The notes below the pieces were generated by a model that saw only the letters and a program-made list of their open reading frames with translations, ran no database searches and was not told the DNA's origin. The translations under genes were made by a program, and so were the position numbers. Shown here in pieces: positions 11,546 to 22,389 of a stretch of 64,000 bases of DNA. Within the stretch, counting starts at the first letter, position 1, and the number at the start of each line of letters is the position of its first letter. Origin of the DNA: Pollenia angustigena (lineage: Eukaryota; Arthropoda; Insecta; Diptera; Polleniidae); the NCBI GenBank assembly GCA_930367215.1, contig OV884057.1, positions 105,425,284 to 105,489,283 on the forward strand, given 5' to 3'.

Positions 11546-12534
11546 TAAAGGCAAAAAAATATTGAAACAAAATTACTACCTGAAAGAACTGAAGACATGT
11601 ATTTGGTCTCGTGAAAAAAATTTGTTTGTGGTCCAAGCGCAACGGTATTGAAAACACTACATTGAATTTACAATAACTGGCATAATTTGTCGCGAAACAA
11701 TAAAATTGCATTACTGCAACAATAAAACAAATTTTCTTACTCATCAACCATACTTACTGTCGCTTTGCTTGTGACGAAACAAGACTTTGTTAGTGTTTTC
11801 CTAATAACTTTACCTACGTAAGAAAAGTGTTTTCAGCAATAAAAACCCATCGTCGCGATTGGAACAGAAACCAAAATATTTTTACAAACACAAAATACCA
11901 ACAACTTCTTGTGTCTATTTTTTTTTCTCAAAAATTTCTGCATAAAGGTACGTCTTTTTAACGAAAGAAAAAGTGACCCTTTTTAAAGGCACCAAAGAAT
12001 TGTTTACACAAACAAAAAACATATCGTTAGCTTAAAAATTATTAGAAAATTTTAAATTGAATTTTTTTGTTGATTACGATTCACATCACATATTTTTATA
12101 AATTTTTAAACTGCTACCTAAAAAAATATCCAAGTTAATTACAAAATTAAAAATTAGGTTTCATAAAAATATAATTTTTTTTAACAACATATTGTATAAT
12201 CGCACTCAAGAAAAAAATTAGCAAAGTTTTTAATTCTTTTTATAAGAACACATTAATATCTTTAAAAGTCAAAACTGGGTAATTTGTTTTATAACTGTTA
12301 CCAGGGTGTTAGTGGAATTAGTGATCAGACTAAAAATTATTGCAGAAGAAAAAGTAATAAAAGTGCTGTAAAATGATAAAAGCCGTCTCCATATAGGACT
12401 GTCAGAAATTTTGAAATTTTGCAGCCTACCCCATTGCACTTCCAAACGCAAAAAATTTCCAAGAATAAATGGCATCATCTGCAGGTCCTCAGATTTTTGT
12501 TTCCATCAGACTGTCATCATTATTATGATAGTAT
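11546..12534. other. no recognised feature
   Basis: AT-rich intronic DNA; open frames here are small and have no family resemblance. Confidence 0.4.
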
Positions 12535-12715
12535 CCTTATGAGTTAAAATTGTTATTGATAATTTTAATTAATTTTAATGTAGTAAAATTTCTTTCTTTA
12601 TAATAATAATTTAATGAAAAATTAAATTTGATGAACTTAAGCCTGATTAAAAATATTAAAATTTGGATTAAAAAAACATAAATAGTTCGACAAAAATAAC
12701 CACAATACTAATTAT
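12535..12715 (+). repeat. tail-only fragment of the tRNA-like SINE family
   Basis: Contains the family tail (AATTAAATTTGATGAACTTA, AATTTGGATTAAAA, ACCACAATACTAATTA) in the orientation of the 31.6-32.3 kb copy, but no tRNA-like head. Confidence 0.65.
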
Positions 12716-13470
12716 TCAAAAGAAATATTTTTATTAGTTTATTTAAAATAATCTGTTTTTTATTAGGATTGCATTCTTCCAAGTGGCCCTTCATCAATAT
12801 CGTGAAAAAGACAGTTATTCTTAATTTTTGGAATAATTGCCTTTTTTATTTTTTTATAAAGTAGTTGAATATAGACTGTTTAGCTTTATTTTGTGTTAAT
12901 CCTTTAGAATTATTAAATTGTAATCATATCTTTCTTTGGAGAAGTACTACTTTGTCCAACATTTATGTTAACTTAATATGATATCAACACTACGCTTTCC
13001 TTCTTCTTATTATTTTTCAGTAATCTCCTAATTAGAATTTACTTTTTGAAACGTACATAGCGTTGTTAGAATGCGATACGGAGTTCTTTTGAAATAATTC
13101 GATATATACATGTTATGTTATATGAGTCAAATTTTTATTTGCTAAATTTGTTCATTGTAAAAAAAATAATTTTACTTTTTAATTAGAATGAAAAATATGG
13201 CTTTTTAAAATCAAATCATAGCTAAATTAAATTAAGTTACATTTTCTAATTTAAACCACTACTTATTAGTAATAAAATCCACAAAAAATTATCATAGGTA
13301 TGTAAGTATATATCCTATTTTTCCGGTAATTTAACACAAATATTTAATTATTAAATATTTTAAATGTTTGTTTTACTTAATACTAATATAAATACTTTCG
13401 TTGATGATACGTCTTTTTGTTTCTGAAAATTACAAATTTATATAACGCAACATACACAACTTAAAAAATA
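12716..13470. other. no recognised feature
   Basis: AT-rich intronic DNA without recognised repeats or genes. Confidence 0.4.
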
Positions 13471-13555
13471 ATATTATTAATACGATCTTCGTATGACGTG
13501 CTAAATTCCCAGTTTTTCATATTTGATAAATACACTGAAATTTATTGTTGAGGGA

Positions 13556-13618
13556 AAGCAAGCCTTTATGCGCATTTCGCCGGTTGCTTACACCAGCTCA
13601 TCAGGAAACCTTTTCCAA
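13556..13618 (-). ncRNA. candidate hammerhead ribozyme (copy B)
   Basis: On the - strand: CTGATGA, stem II GCTGGT/ACCGGC, GAAA, then ATGCGCAT. It is identical in the core to copy A. The bases after the predicted cleavage site differ slightly (AAAGGC instead of GAGGC), which weakens the first stem I pair. Confidence 0.6.
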
Positions 13619-14091
13619 AGATTTTAGAAAAGCCAAAAATATTAAACAAATAAAACCTTAAGCGAATAAGAGTTATAAACACTCTAAGTCTTACCTGTAA
13701 CAATATCAAAGCTTAAACAAAACACCAACAATAAACAGTGAGTTTATCTTTTCTTACATCCCCCTACAATTGGTTGGGTTCTTTCCGACTCGAATTGTAG
13801 TTGTAAGTGGGTTAAAAGAAAAAACAAAATTAAAAAACAAACCGCTTCATTCTATTGTCTTCGTAAGAAAACAACGAACTAAACCAATTTGCCAATTCAG
13901 TTTTATGCACGGGCTGGGTTCGGAAAGAACCCAACCAATTGTAGGGGGATGTAAGAAAAGATAAACTCACTGTTTATTGTTGGTGTTTTGTTTAAGCTTT
14001 GATATTGTTACAGGTAAGACTTAGAGTGTTTATAACTCTTATTCGCTTAAGGTATTATTTGTTTAATATTTTTGGCTTTTCTAAAATCTTT

Positions 14092-14154
14092 GGAAAAGGT
14101 TTCCTGATGAGCTGGTGTAAGCAACCGGCGAAATGCGCATAGAGGCTTGCTTTC
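14092..14154 (+). ncRNA. candidate hammerhead ribozyme (copy C)
   Basis: CTGATGA at 14104-14110, GAAA at 14130-14133 and self-complementary ATGCGCAT at 14133-14140. Predicted cleavage is after A14141. Stems I and II are as in copy A. It is the inverted partner of copy B in the same foldback element. Confidence 0.65.
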
Positions 14155-14265
14155 CCTCAACAATAAATTTCAGTGTATTTATCAAATATGAAAAACTGGG
14201 AATTTAGCATGTCATACGAAGATCGTATTAATAATAAACTTTGTATTCCCGAAAATAATTTTGAT

Positions 14266-15004
14266 GGTTAAAAAATAATAATAATCGCATTTTTAGCTGA
14301 AATATTTAAAATTGCTTATAAATCTCATAAACATTTTACAAAGTTGTCTGCGTTGCATGTAAAATTATGAAATGTGATGTTACATTATTCTGCATTCAAG
14401 ATGACGGACGATATGTGCAGTTCTTTTAATTTTTTTTTTCAATAATGTTTTCTTACAAAAAATCCAACAGACACTTCGGCTGGTTGCCTATACCAAAAAT
14501 ATTTTACACAAACAAATACACACAGTCATTTCGAGCTGTGGTCATGCAAACTGTCAAGCAACAACAACATTACTAGTGAGGATCGTTTCTAAAACATTTT
14601 TTTTCCTCATTTTTCATGACTGAAGAAAGGCAAAATTGGATTTTTCCTCAAAAACATGAATGAATTTGGCGAAATATTAACAATTCATTCATGACTGTGA
14701 AAAAAAGTTACATATTTTACATTTTTCATTTATGAAAAAATTCAAGAATGGTTGAATATGAGCGTTTACATTTGAATTTCTCTGAACTCTGGTTTTTAGG
14801 GCTTGGGATAAGATATTATACGTAGATGGCGCGATGTTGGCGTGATACAATTTTTTCCTTGAGGCTTTTCCAACTTGGGGTAGCCCGGAATACCGACAGG
14901 ACTTTGGCTAAGATTCCAAATATACGCTTTCTTTTCGAAATCGAGGTAAACTTGCAATCAAAAAAATGTTTTATTAGGTCACCGTAATAAGAATTACTGT
15001 CCTA
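14266..15004. other. no gene; CATGA-rich tract at 14590-14770
   Basis: The tract (TTTTTCCTCATTTTTCATGA and related words) resembles the one at 10375-10575, suggesting an old shared repeat. Nothing else recognised. Confidence 0.4.
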
Positions 15005-15270
15005 GGTGCTGGTTCACACAGGTCAAGTTTGACTCTTCAAGTCTTGAGCTTTTAGGAAAGAGGGGTAAAGAGAATGGAAAGGGGTACATACTTGACCGTA
15101 CCAGTCAGTTTTGTATTTTTCTTTTCTTTTTTCATCCGTAATATAATAAAAAGCTACAAAGTTGAAGGAAAAGAAAACAAAAATTAATTTTGTGCATGAA
15201 CGTGAACGCAAGTTCAAAAGAAAATTTAATAAAACTGTTCAAGTAAACTTGACCTGTGTGAACCAGCACT
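15005..15270. mobile_element. MITE with 25-bp terminal inverted repeats
   Basis: GTGCTGGTTCACACAGGTCA at 15006 (inverted repeat continues to 15030) pairs with TGACCTGTGTGAACCAGCAC ending at 15269. TA is found just outside on both sides, compatible with a TA target duplication. The ~264-bp interior is non-coding. Confidence 0.8.
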
Positions 15271-16151
15271 AACTATTTACCTGGTATTTAGTGCTAGCCA
15301 ATCCCAGCATACGTTAATAACCGTAGATAGTTTCCACGTGATTTTCCCCTGTACTATCTGTATAAGTGTATAGTGAAAATTACCCAGAAGATTGTGATTT
15401 TATAAAAAAAACTATATCAGCAAATTTATGGGCTTTGGCCACTAAGGCACTACCCACAATCGGAAATTAATTTATAACTTTATGTCTTTTCACAAGAGTT
15501 ACTGAATTTCTTGTAATTTTATTTTAAAATCACTTATTTTTTTAAACAATCGACTTTATTTTCTTAGCTAAACTGCTTCACTCAGAGGTATTTATTCAAA
15601 TGTGCTTTTTATTTCTGGCGTGATTTTAGAGAAGCCAGAAGTTAAAACAAATATTTCAACAAAAAAAAAGAACCGTTAATTGAGGTCGGAAAAAACAAAC
15701 CAAAGTCTCCCAATTAGCCCAATTTATGTTAAGGGTCAGTTTCACGCCGTTAGTTTAACCAACATAATCTAAGGCTTAAGCAAATGTTGAATAACAACTG
15801 CACCTTAGTGTACCTTTATTTTTACTATTTTTCAAAAGATGTAGATGTGCTAAACGTTATATCTGATTGGCAGTATTTGCAGAAAATCGTCATTTCTGTA
15901 GCAATGACAGCGAACCCTCCAATACTTTTAAGCCCCCGCGATGAAACTTACCCTACCCTAGTCAATGCATGCATAATAGTAAGTAAGCTACCTGCGCAAT
16001 AATTATCAGACATGGGCAACGTAATACTATTAGCGCAGAAGCCAATGGAATTATGTTATCAATTCAAAAATAAAAGTGTACAACGTAGTGGTAAAGTGAA
16101 TATTTGCCCTCAGATCTAAAATTTTCGTTTGAGTTTTATTTTTACCCATCA
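15271..16151. other. no recognised feature
   Basis: AT-rich intronic DNA with no recognised gene or repeat. Confidence 0.4.
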
Positions 16152-16221
16152 CCCCTAGGACATCGTAATGTTAAATAGACCATGTTTTTTCCATACGTTT
16201 GGGTTACTTTTGGACTAGTCC
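16152..16221 (+). mobile_element. right-half fragment of a CCCTGCAAATAA MITE, interrupted
   Basis: Matches the family from CCTAGGACAT through TTTGGACTAGTCC and is then broken at a TA by another member of the same family (16224-16503). Confidence 0.75.
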
Positions 16222-16223
16222 TA

Positions 16224-16503
16224 CCCTGCAAAACATTTGGGACTACCTGAACCATCTTGATCAAATGGAGTAGTCACTGGACTGCTCCAATGTAATGCAA
16301 GTATGGACTATGTTCATACTTGGAGTAGTTTTAGGTCTTCTCCTTTGCAATCCAAAGCTGAATTATATGGTCCTTCCCAAGGACATCGTAATGTTAAAAA
16401 GACCATGTTTTTTCCATACGTTTGGGTTACTTTTGGACTAGTCCTGGTCCCTTGTGTGCTACATTTTACACGCGTGTTTGGACTAGTCCTATTATTTGCA
16501 GGG
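16224..16503 (+). mobile_element. CCCTGCAAA MITE (copy 5), internally shortened, nested in copy 4
   Basis: Runs from CCCTGCAAAACATTTGGGAC to CCTATTATTTGCAGGG, with TA at 16222-16223 and 16504-16505. At 280 bp it lacks the central ACGACATG palindrome of the 426-bp copy. Its left neighbour is a fragment of the same family, so it inserted into a relative. Confidence 0.8.
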
Positions 16504-17274
16504 TAGTCAGTACCGTTACTTTCTTTTTTAATAAGCTCTTAACAAAGTACAGTATCAAAAAAACTTGAAATGTTGGTCATAGCAACAGACAAAAATGCTT
16601 TCAATAAAATTGAAGAACGGCGGTTAAAATACAATATAGAGCGCACCTGCCTCGTATGTTGCGCTCCTGTACAATATTTTTACAACACTTGACAATTGCA
16701 ACTCATTATTTTGGCAATTTGTAACCATAACAATTACTCTGTTATGGCGTTATTTTCACTTTGGTTACTAAACAATTATGTTGATATTGCACTTTGGAGT
16801 ATAGGCAATAAAGCCATATGATTTCATTGAGAAATAAGGCCATATGGTTTTATAGCCTATGGCTTTATAAAACTGCATCTAAATAAATCTATGGCCCCTA
16901 TTACGGTTTACAACTCAACTCAGTTGAGTTGTTATAAATACAACTGGTTGTAATCAGTTGTAATTTTTGTTATGTTTTTGATCACCGAAATTTAGCCAAG
17001 TTGTAAACCATAATACAAAAATTAAGAAATTACAACTCAACTGAATAAAGCACACGTCAGAATGTCATTGAAAATACATTTTTTACATTGTCATGCAGAA
17101 GAGTCTTATGAACATGGCGAGAGATTTTTCCAAGTAACAGTCAGACTCTAATACTGTAGATCGTTTCTGTATTTCTCGCATCGTAAAGCAGAAAAACATA
17201 ATAAACAAAATTATAAAATATTTTTGATTTTCTTTTTGTTTTCAATGGAATTGTTGGCGTTGCGGTTTACACTA
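16504..17274. other. no gene; CAACT palindromes near 16910-17045
   Basis: A palindromic cluster (CAACTCAACTCAGTTGAGTTG at about 16912, first 20 bases shown as CAACTCAACTCAGTTGAGTT, and related words to 17045) is the only structure noticed. Confidence 0.4.
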
Positions 17275-17391
17275 TAAGGCCCTTATGACCAATAAATTAG
17301 TGAATGTTTAAACGCTGGTTTAGTTGAACTAAAATTAAATTTATATGTAGTTAAAGCTCAAAAACTGTAAATCAGTGTCTCATGTATTATA

Positions 17392-17822
17392 TTGTTACGT
17401 TACTGAATTTCAATAAAGTTTTGGTTTATTTTTTTTATAATAAACCGTTTCGAGTTCTTTTATTGCAATTCAAATAAACACAACACTTTAATGTATAACA
17501 CTTACATATTTATTAAGAACTTAGTCACTTTAACAACCGTAATTCACAGCTTTTATTTATAACTCACTATTGTAATCTACACACTTCAATGTTTATAGTA
17601 AACTTGACAAAGTCTGAACTAATACTGTTTTTTGATACTAGCCGTCGCCAGTATTTATACTGTAATTCAGCCATCTAGAACATTCGAAATGTTTCTCGAA
17701 GGTTCGAGGCTTAACTATTCACTACGGCACTTATGTATTCACTACTTATACTAAAGCTTTTTTAACGATAATTTCTAGGGCTTTCTGGACATTGGGATTG
17801 AAGTGTACTAAATTATAACAAA
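17392..17822 (-). repeat. probable solo LTR of an LTR retrotransposon
   Basis: The + strand reads TGTTACGTTACTG ... AATTATAACA (TG...CA ends). On the - strand it has the layout of an LTR promoter: CAGTATAAATACTGG (TATA box), then TAGTTCAGAC about 30 nt downstream (initiator-like), then AATAAA signals and the end CAGTAACGTAACA. No internal coding region follows. A matching target duplication was not found, so the exact borders are uncertain. Confidence 0.6.
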
Positions 17823-17978
17823 TTTTAATAACAATGTAAACTAATAAAATTACTTATGAATACAAAACAACTAATAAATACAAGATAAATTATAATTACA
17901 ACTAATTCTTTAACAATTATTACAACTAATTCTTAACTAAAGTTAAACACATTTTAAACCAAAAAGAGAGTTTAACTT

Positions 17979-18251
17979 CCCAGTAAAAACTTCGCATACT
18001 TTTTCAAAATGAATAGCTTCTGTAACTCATTATTTCGTAACTTTCTTTTATAACTACATCTATAACAACTTCTATAACTACTTTTTTCTGGATGTATGCA
18101 GGTAAAAAAAAATAATGACTTACTTTTTAATGCGTTCATTTTTGGACATCCCTTGTAAAATTCATTGGTTCTTTCAGTAGGATTGTAAGTAGTGCTCTTA
18201 TGTTTTTCTGATTACTCAACACATTATTTTGTAGGCGAAGTTTTTACTGGG
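17979..18251. mobile_element. MITE with 17-bp perfect terminal inverted repeats
   Basis: CCCAGTAAAAACTTCGC at 17979-17995 is the exact reverse complement of GCGAAGTTTTTACTGGG at 18235-18251. The interior contains runs of TTATAACTACATCTATAAC-like words. Non-coding. Confidence 0.8.
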
Positions 18252-18369
18252 TTGTTTTGATTTTTAAGCCCTTATGTCTTCGACATAAGACAATTTTAAT
18301 TATTTTTATGTTTGTTTATTAGTCACCACAGAAAAGAAGATATTTTAGAAACAAGGTAGCTTAAACTTT

Positions 18370-18725
18370 TATAATTAGTATTGTGGTTATTTTGTTGAAC
18401 TATCTATGGTTTTTAATCCAAATTTTAATATTTTAATTAGGGGTAAGTTCATCAAATTTAATTCTCATTAAATTTATTTTTATGAAGAAAGGAATTTTAC
18501 AACATGAAATTAATTAAAATTTATTAATAATTTTTCATTCTTGGCTGAATCTGGGCTCGAACCCTGCCTTTTTTACGCACAGGTCAACCTTACATGTATC
18601 GATTGGAACCACACAGTCTCTTCAGAGGGGGTTGCCGTTTAACACTGACAGCCATCGACGACTGCTGACGTCAATAGTCAATCCGAATTGTATTTAACCT
18701 TTGGTAGATCGAAATTTGCTTTGAA
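18370..18725 (-). repeat. tRNA-like SINE family copy
   Basis: Carries the whole family order on the - strand: a head (GATCGAAATTTGCTTTG reversed at the right), then GCCATCGACGACTGCTGACG, the tRNA-like part with B box GGTTCGAGCCC (complement of 18554-18566), and the AT-rich tail ending at AGTATTGTGGTTATTTTGTT. It is more diverged than the copies near 31 kb. Confidence 0.6.
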
Positions 18726-18871
18726 TGTAAACAAATTTCCGCTCGTGAATTGGAAAATTGTTGTTTCTACTTGGCGTGCCCGAAGTATATAATTTAAATA
18801 ATTTATTACACGAAATGTAATAAATGTGTGTAGGGTAGAACAGCGGTGTTTTATATCAGCTAGTGCTGGGA

Positions 18872-18945
18872 TACTATCGATATTTTCTACTATCGATATT
18901 TATCAATAGTTCAGATTTCACTATCGATATTACTATCGACTGAAC
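18872..18945. promoter_or_regulatory. cluster of TATCGATA motifs
   Basis: Three TATCGATA octamers plus further ATCGA words occur within about 70 bp (CTATCGATATTTTCTACTAT, CTATCGATATTTATCAATAG, CTATCGATATTACTATCGAC). In Drosophila TATCGATA is the DREF binding site and overlaps CGATA sites used by BEAF-32 at insulators. No gene start is adjacent, so function is conjecture; it may simply be part of a repeat. Confidence 0.35.
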
Positions 18946-19336
18946 GTTTGTACTTGTGCAGGAAAACTTCAATTATTTTTTTATAAGGCTACATACAGTT
19001 TGTTTTTTATATCACTTTATTGAATGTACCTATAAGGGCTAAAAAATCAGAGCAAGTTAAACTCTGTTTTTGGTTTAAAATATGTTTAAACCAACAAATC
19101 TATAAATCACTAAACACATAAACCCTCTTTAAACGCATAAAGTTGGGCGTTTAAACTACCAATACAGACCATATGAATTAGATAAGATTTATCGTAGTGC
19201 TGCCACATGTTATTTTTTTGACAACATATAATACATGGGACACTGATTTATAGTTGTTGAGTTTAAACTATATATAAGTTAAAGTTTAGTTCAACTAAAC
19301 CAGCGTTTAAACCATCAGTGATTTATTAGCCATAAG

Positions 19337-20360
19337 ACGTACATACATATGTATATACGCACGTTATTTTAGATGGCAGTTTTTTTAAAAACTGATAAGT
19401 ACCTTTCTAAAGGAGCCGAAGTAACAGGGACTATAAGATATTCCATTGCAACTCTAAAAAATTTTCTAAATTCTAAACACAAAAAGGTAATCAATCTAGC
19501 GGACTTATCCTCTAATGGTCGTTCATTGTTTTTACTATGCTTGCAATTGCATTTGGATTTGCATTTTTTTACAACAGTACAAAATTTGACATTTCAGTCT
19601 CTATATAAACATTCCGACTTAAAGGCCTTTAATTAGCAGTAAAAAGAACTGCTAAGCAATCCATACCACCTGCCATTCTTGTTGTTCGTATTCATTGCTT
19701 TAATTCAGCGCGAATTAACAATAGCAAGTAAAAAGTTGCGGCAAAAAACTGTGTGTGTATCAGTGATGAAAAATTCAGAACTATGGTACTATTTTCAGTA
19801 CTTTATCATTGAAAACATAAAAGGCTATTCAACAGCATTTTCAGTAAATTTAATTATACATTAAACACACCATTATATGAATAGTTTTCCTTCATTTCCA
19901 GTGTTGGTCAAAATACCATTAGAATATGATCTGTTTCCATCATATTCTAAACACCTATCCAGAATTCAATAGTAGAACTTTGGCTCATCAATTCGTATGC
20001 ATTCAGCTTTTGCCATTGCTGTTCCAAACCCGTTATTTCTTCTTTAATTTTGTAATAATGTTTTTGTTATACATTTGTATAAACGTAGTGATAAGTTATA
20101 TTGTGAAATCGTGATAAGTTATATTGTGAAATAGCAATATAGGTATAAAATTTTTAAGATTAAAAAATGCTAAATAATGCTAAAAAAATATTACAAAAAT
20201 GCTAAATGCTATTTGAAAAATTCGCTGCTAAATCAAAATAAATAATGCTAAATTTAGCAGTGAAAATGCTAAAAGGGTCACACTGACACCGCTCATGTGC
20301 GTATGCTCTCACACTAATAAAGAGAGCATGAGAAAATAATTTGTATTTTTACTAGATAGT
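19337..20360. other. unassigned; ATGCTAAA-rich stretch at 20165-20275
   Basis: The 87-codon open frame at 19373-19636 resembles no family known to me and may be a relic. At 20165-20275 the word ATGCTAAA (or AATGCTAA) recurs at least five times with irregular spacing, as in a decayed subterminal repeat of a DNA transposon. Confidence 0.35.
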
Positions 20361-20583
20361 CACTGTTGCCAATTTAGAGATTTTCCCGCTAAATCTAGCG
20401 TTTTTGAAATGTCAATCGCGGGAAAAGATACGTTAGGTACTACAACAAACATAATTCTGATAGTAAATTCTGCAAATGCTACAACACAACAAAATGTACC
20501 AGTTCCGAATAACGATAACGGGGAAAGAGATGTAAATTGAAGTCCAATTTGGCGGGAAATGTTCAAAAAAGTTGGCAACAGTG
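20361..20583. mobile_element. MITE with 8-bp target duplication
   Basis: CACTGTTGCCAA at the left end pairs with TTGGCAACAGTG at the right, and TTTCCCGC/GCGGGAAA continue the inverted repeat further in. The flanks are TAGATAGT (20353-20360) and TAGATAGC (20584-20591), an 8-bp duplication with one mismatch. That length points to hAT or P-type transposases. Length 223 bp. Confidence 0.85.
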
Positions 20584-20879
20584 TAGATAGCACTGGACAA
20601 ACAAAAACAATTACGCTCAAAAATAAAAAATCAAGAGAAACACGAAATGTGAATGTAAATACAAATTTATTTATTTTATCACAGGTTTAATTTTTAATTG
20701 TTTAATGTTTTGTTTGTGGATTGTAAATTTCTATTTGTTGCAACGGGAGTGCGTTTGTGTTCTGTTTATGTATTTAGTTAATTGGTTTTGTCTGTATAAC
20801 TAATGTTTTACAGCTTAACTTAAATGTTTGTTTTAACTGCTTATAATTTTATTTGTTGTAAATGAGTAAAAACACGAAA

Positions 20880-21530
20880 AATTTGCATATTCGGCATCAT
20901 CACCTCCGATTTCAATGAAATTAAACACAAATGTTGTATGTTATTGGACTTTAACAAAACATAAATTTTCAGACCCCAGATTCTTTCGGATTCCGAAATA
21001 TGACGTCTTAAAAGATGTGAAAAATGTTAAAAAATCACAAAATTCTCTTCACAAAAAAGGATAGAACTTTTGAACTACGCAAGATAATTTACAGCCTGTT
21101 CATCGATTTCGAACGTTAACGTTCGCAGAGAAAATTACATTTAAAACAAAAACAAAATTCTAAAATTTGTTTTTGTTTTAAATGTAATTTTCTATGCGAA
21201 CGTTAACGTTCGAAATCGTTGAACAGGCTGTTAGTTTTTTTGGTATCGTTTTAAAGGCGAAAGAGCACCCTTTAAAATGGTGTACATATTGTTTTTTTAA
21301 GAAAAAGGTAATTTTTTGGGGTCTTGAATTCAAAGGCCCATATCTAAAGAAATATATTTTTTAAAATTCTTAAAAAAAATATATGTCAATTATTAGACCC
21401 TTTTCTGCATTTGCAGAAAATTTTAAGGTGGAGACTCAATTGGTGACAGAATTATAGACCAGAACGTGATCCTAAGTATGTTTTGTGTTCATACTCAATT
21501 GATTGTTTGTTTTTTTTTACAAGCTGAAGT
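20880..21530 (+). repeat. dispersed repeat, copy 1 (interrupted by a MITE)
   Basis: Starts near GGCATCATCACCTCCGATTT and runs through TTCGGATTCCGAAATATGAC, TGCAGAAAATTTTAAGGTGG and GTGATCCTAAGTATGTTTTG. It aligns in inverted orientation to 28630-29110. The pair was found by comparing the two segments; the family is not identified. A 139-bp palindromic MITE interrupts this copy at 21092-21230. Confidence 0.7.
21092..21230. mobile_element. near-perfect palindromic MITE with TTA target duplication
   Basis: CAGCCTGTTCATCGATTTCG is the start of a ~65-nt arm that folds back on the rest with a loop of only a few bases (includes GAACGTTAACGTTCG twice). The flanks are TTA (21089-21091) and TTA (21231-21233). 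The related copy at 28.9 kb has a single TTA at this place and no insert. A TTA duplication fits PIF/Harbinger. Confidence 0.85.
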
Positions 21531-22389
21531 ATGTATTTGCACTAGAGTCGACCTTCAATGAAGGGAGAATTTAAAAAGTTATCTGTTTCAAAATCGTATA
21601 TCAGTTTTGTATAAGGTTAGGGTAAAAAACATTGGGTAAAAAAAAGAGCTCGATCGGTTGAAAATTGACGTGCCGCACGCTCATTGAAATCTGTGAGAAT
21701 GAAATTCGGGCTAAATGGAGAGAAAAACGCCCGTAACTACTGAGGAGTCACCCCTAGAGATGTAAAATGTATGAGCAGCCCCCATTATTTGTGCATCCCC
21801 AATATTTCTCTAGAACAAACTTATCCTCTATCTCTAACCCTTGATATGGTCCACGAAAAATTCAATTTTCTCGAAAATCGACTCTAGAACAGACGGAAGG
21901 ACAGCCAGACGGACATGAAGTCCAAGATAAAAATGGCGGACTTATGAGAGAACCACCTTGAAAAAAGTGTTTCTAAAAACTTAAAAATAAAACTTATACA
22001 GAGAAACTAGACAAGTTAACCTTTCCGACGGTATGTAACATACCCAACTATCATTTTATACCTTTCGATACTGTAATGCGCACGTAATTCTAAATGTGAT
22101 TTTTGTTGTCAAAATATCAGGTGCCCAGAGACAAGTTTTTAAACCAGGTGGAAATATTTTATGGCCATTCTCCGAAATACCAGTTTATTTATTATTTTCT
22201 GACACTTGCCTTTAAAATGTGGGAAGAGAGCTAGAAGTTAAATAGAAGTGAAAATTTACAGGTGGCTTCTTTTTATTATTAGTAATAATTGGTTAAAAAA
22301 GGTACTTTATTATTTTTATTATGTAACATGCGGTTAACCCACCCACACTAAGCCCTTCTTCACCCTGATAAAAATTAGACACATTCATT
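21531..22389. other. no gene recognised
   Basis: Contains a GC-richer segment (about 21640-21960) with GACAGCCAGACGGACAT, a phrase also present in the dispersed repeat at 62070-62605, so probably a decayed repeat; otherwise nothing assignable. Confidence 0.4.

Larger units (their letters stand above)
13471..14265. mobile_element. foldback element with a hammerhead motif in each arm (Penelope-like?)
   Basis: The left arm (about 13471-13788) and right arm (about 13919-14235, with similarity continuing to 14265) are nearly perfect reverse complements of about 315 nt around a 130-bp spacer. Each arm contains the whole repeat also seen singly at 5731-6041, so either strand presents one intact hammerhead core. 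The inner arm ends share TTGGTTGGGTTCTTTCC/GGAAAGAACCCAACCAA. Inverted, partly duplicated termini are known for Penelope elements, but no retroelement gene is present, so the assignment is inference. Confidence 0.7.
17275..19336. mobile_element. possible DNA element with ~115-bp inverted ends, filled with later insertions
   Basis: The segment 17275-17391 (ACCAATAAATTAGTGAATG ... CAGTGTCTCATGTATTATAT) is a diverged reverse complement of 19222-19336. Between them lie an LTR, a MITE, a SINE and a TATCGATA cluster. The inverted ends share GTTTAAACGCTGGTTTAG. A gene of its own was not recognised. The relation could also be two independent insertions in opposite orientation. Confidence 0.5.

Noticed and set aside
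19373..19636. 87-codon open frame as a gene
   Set aside because: No recognised domain, no splice context or signals and biased composition; not supported as coding.
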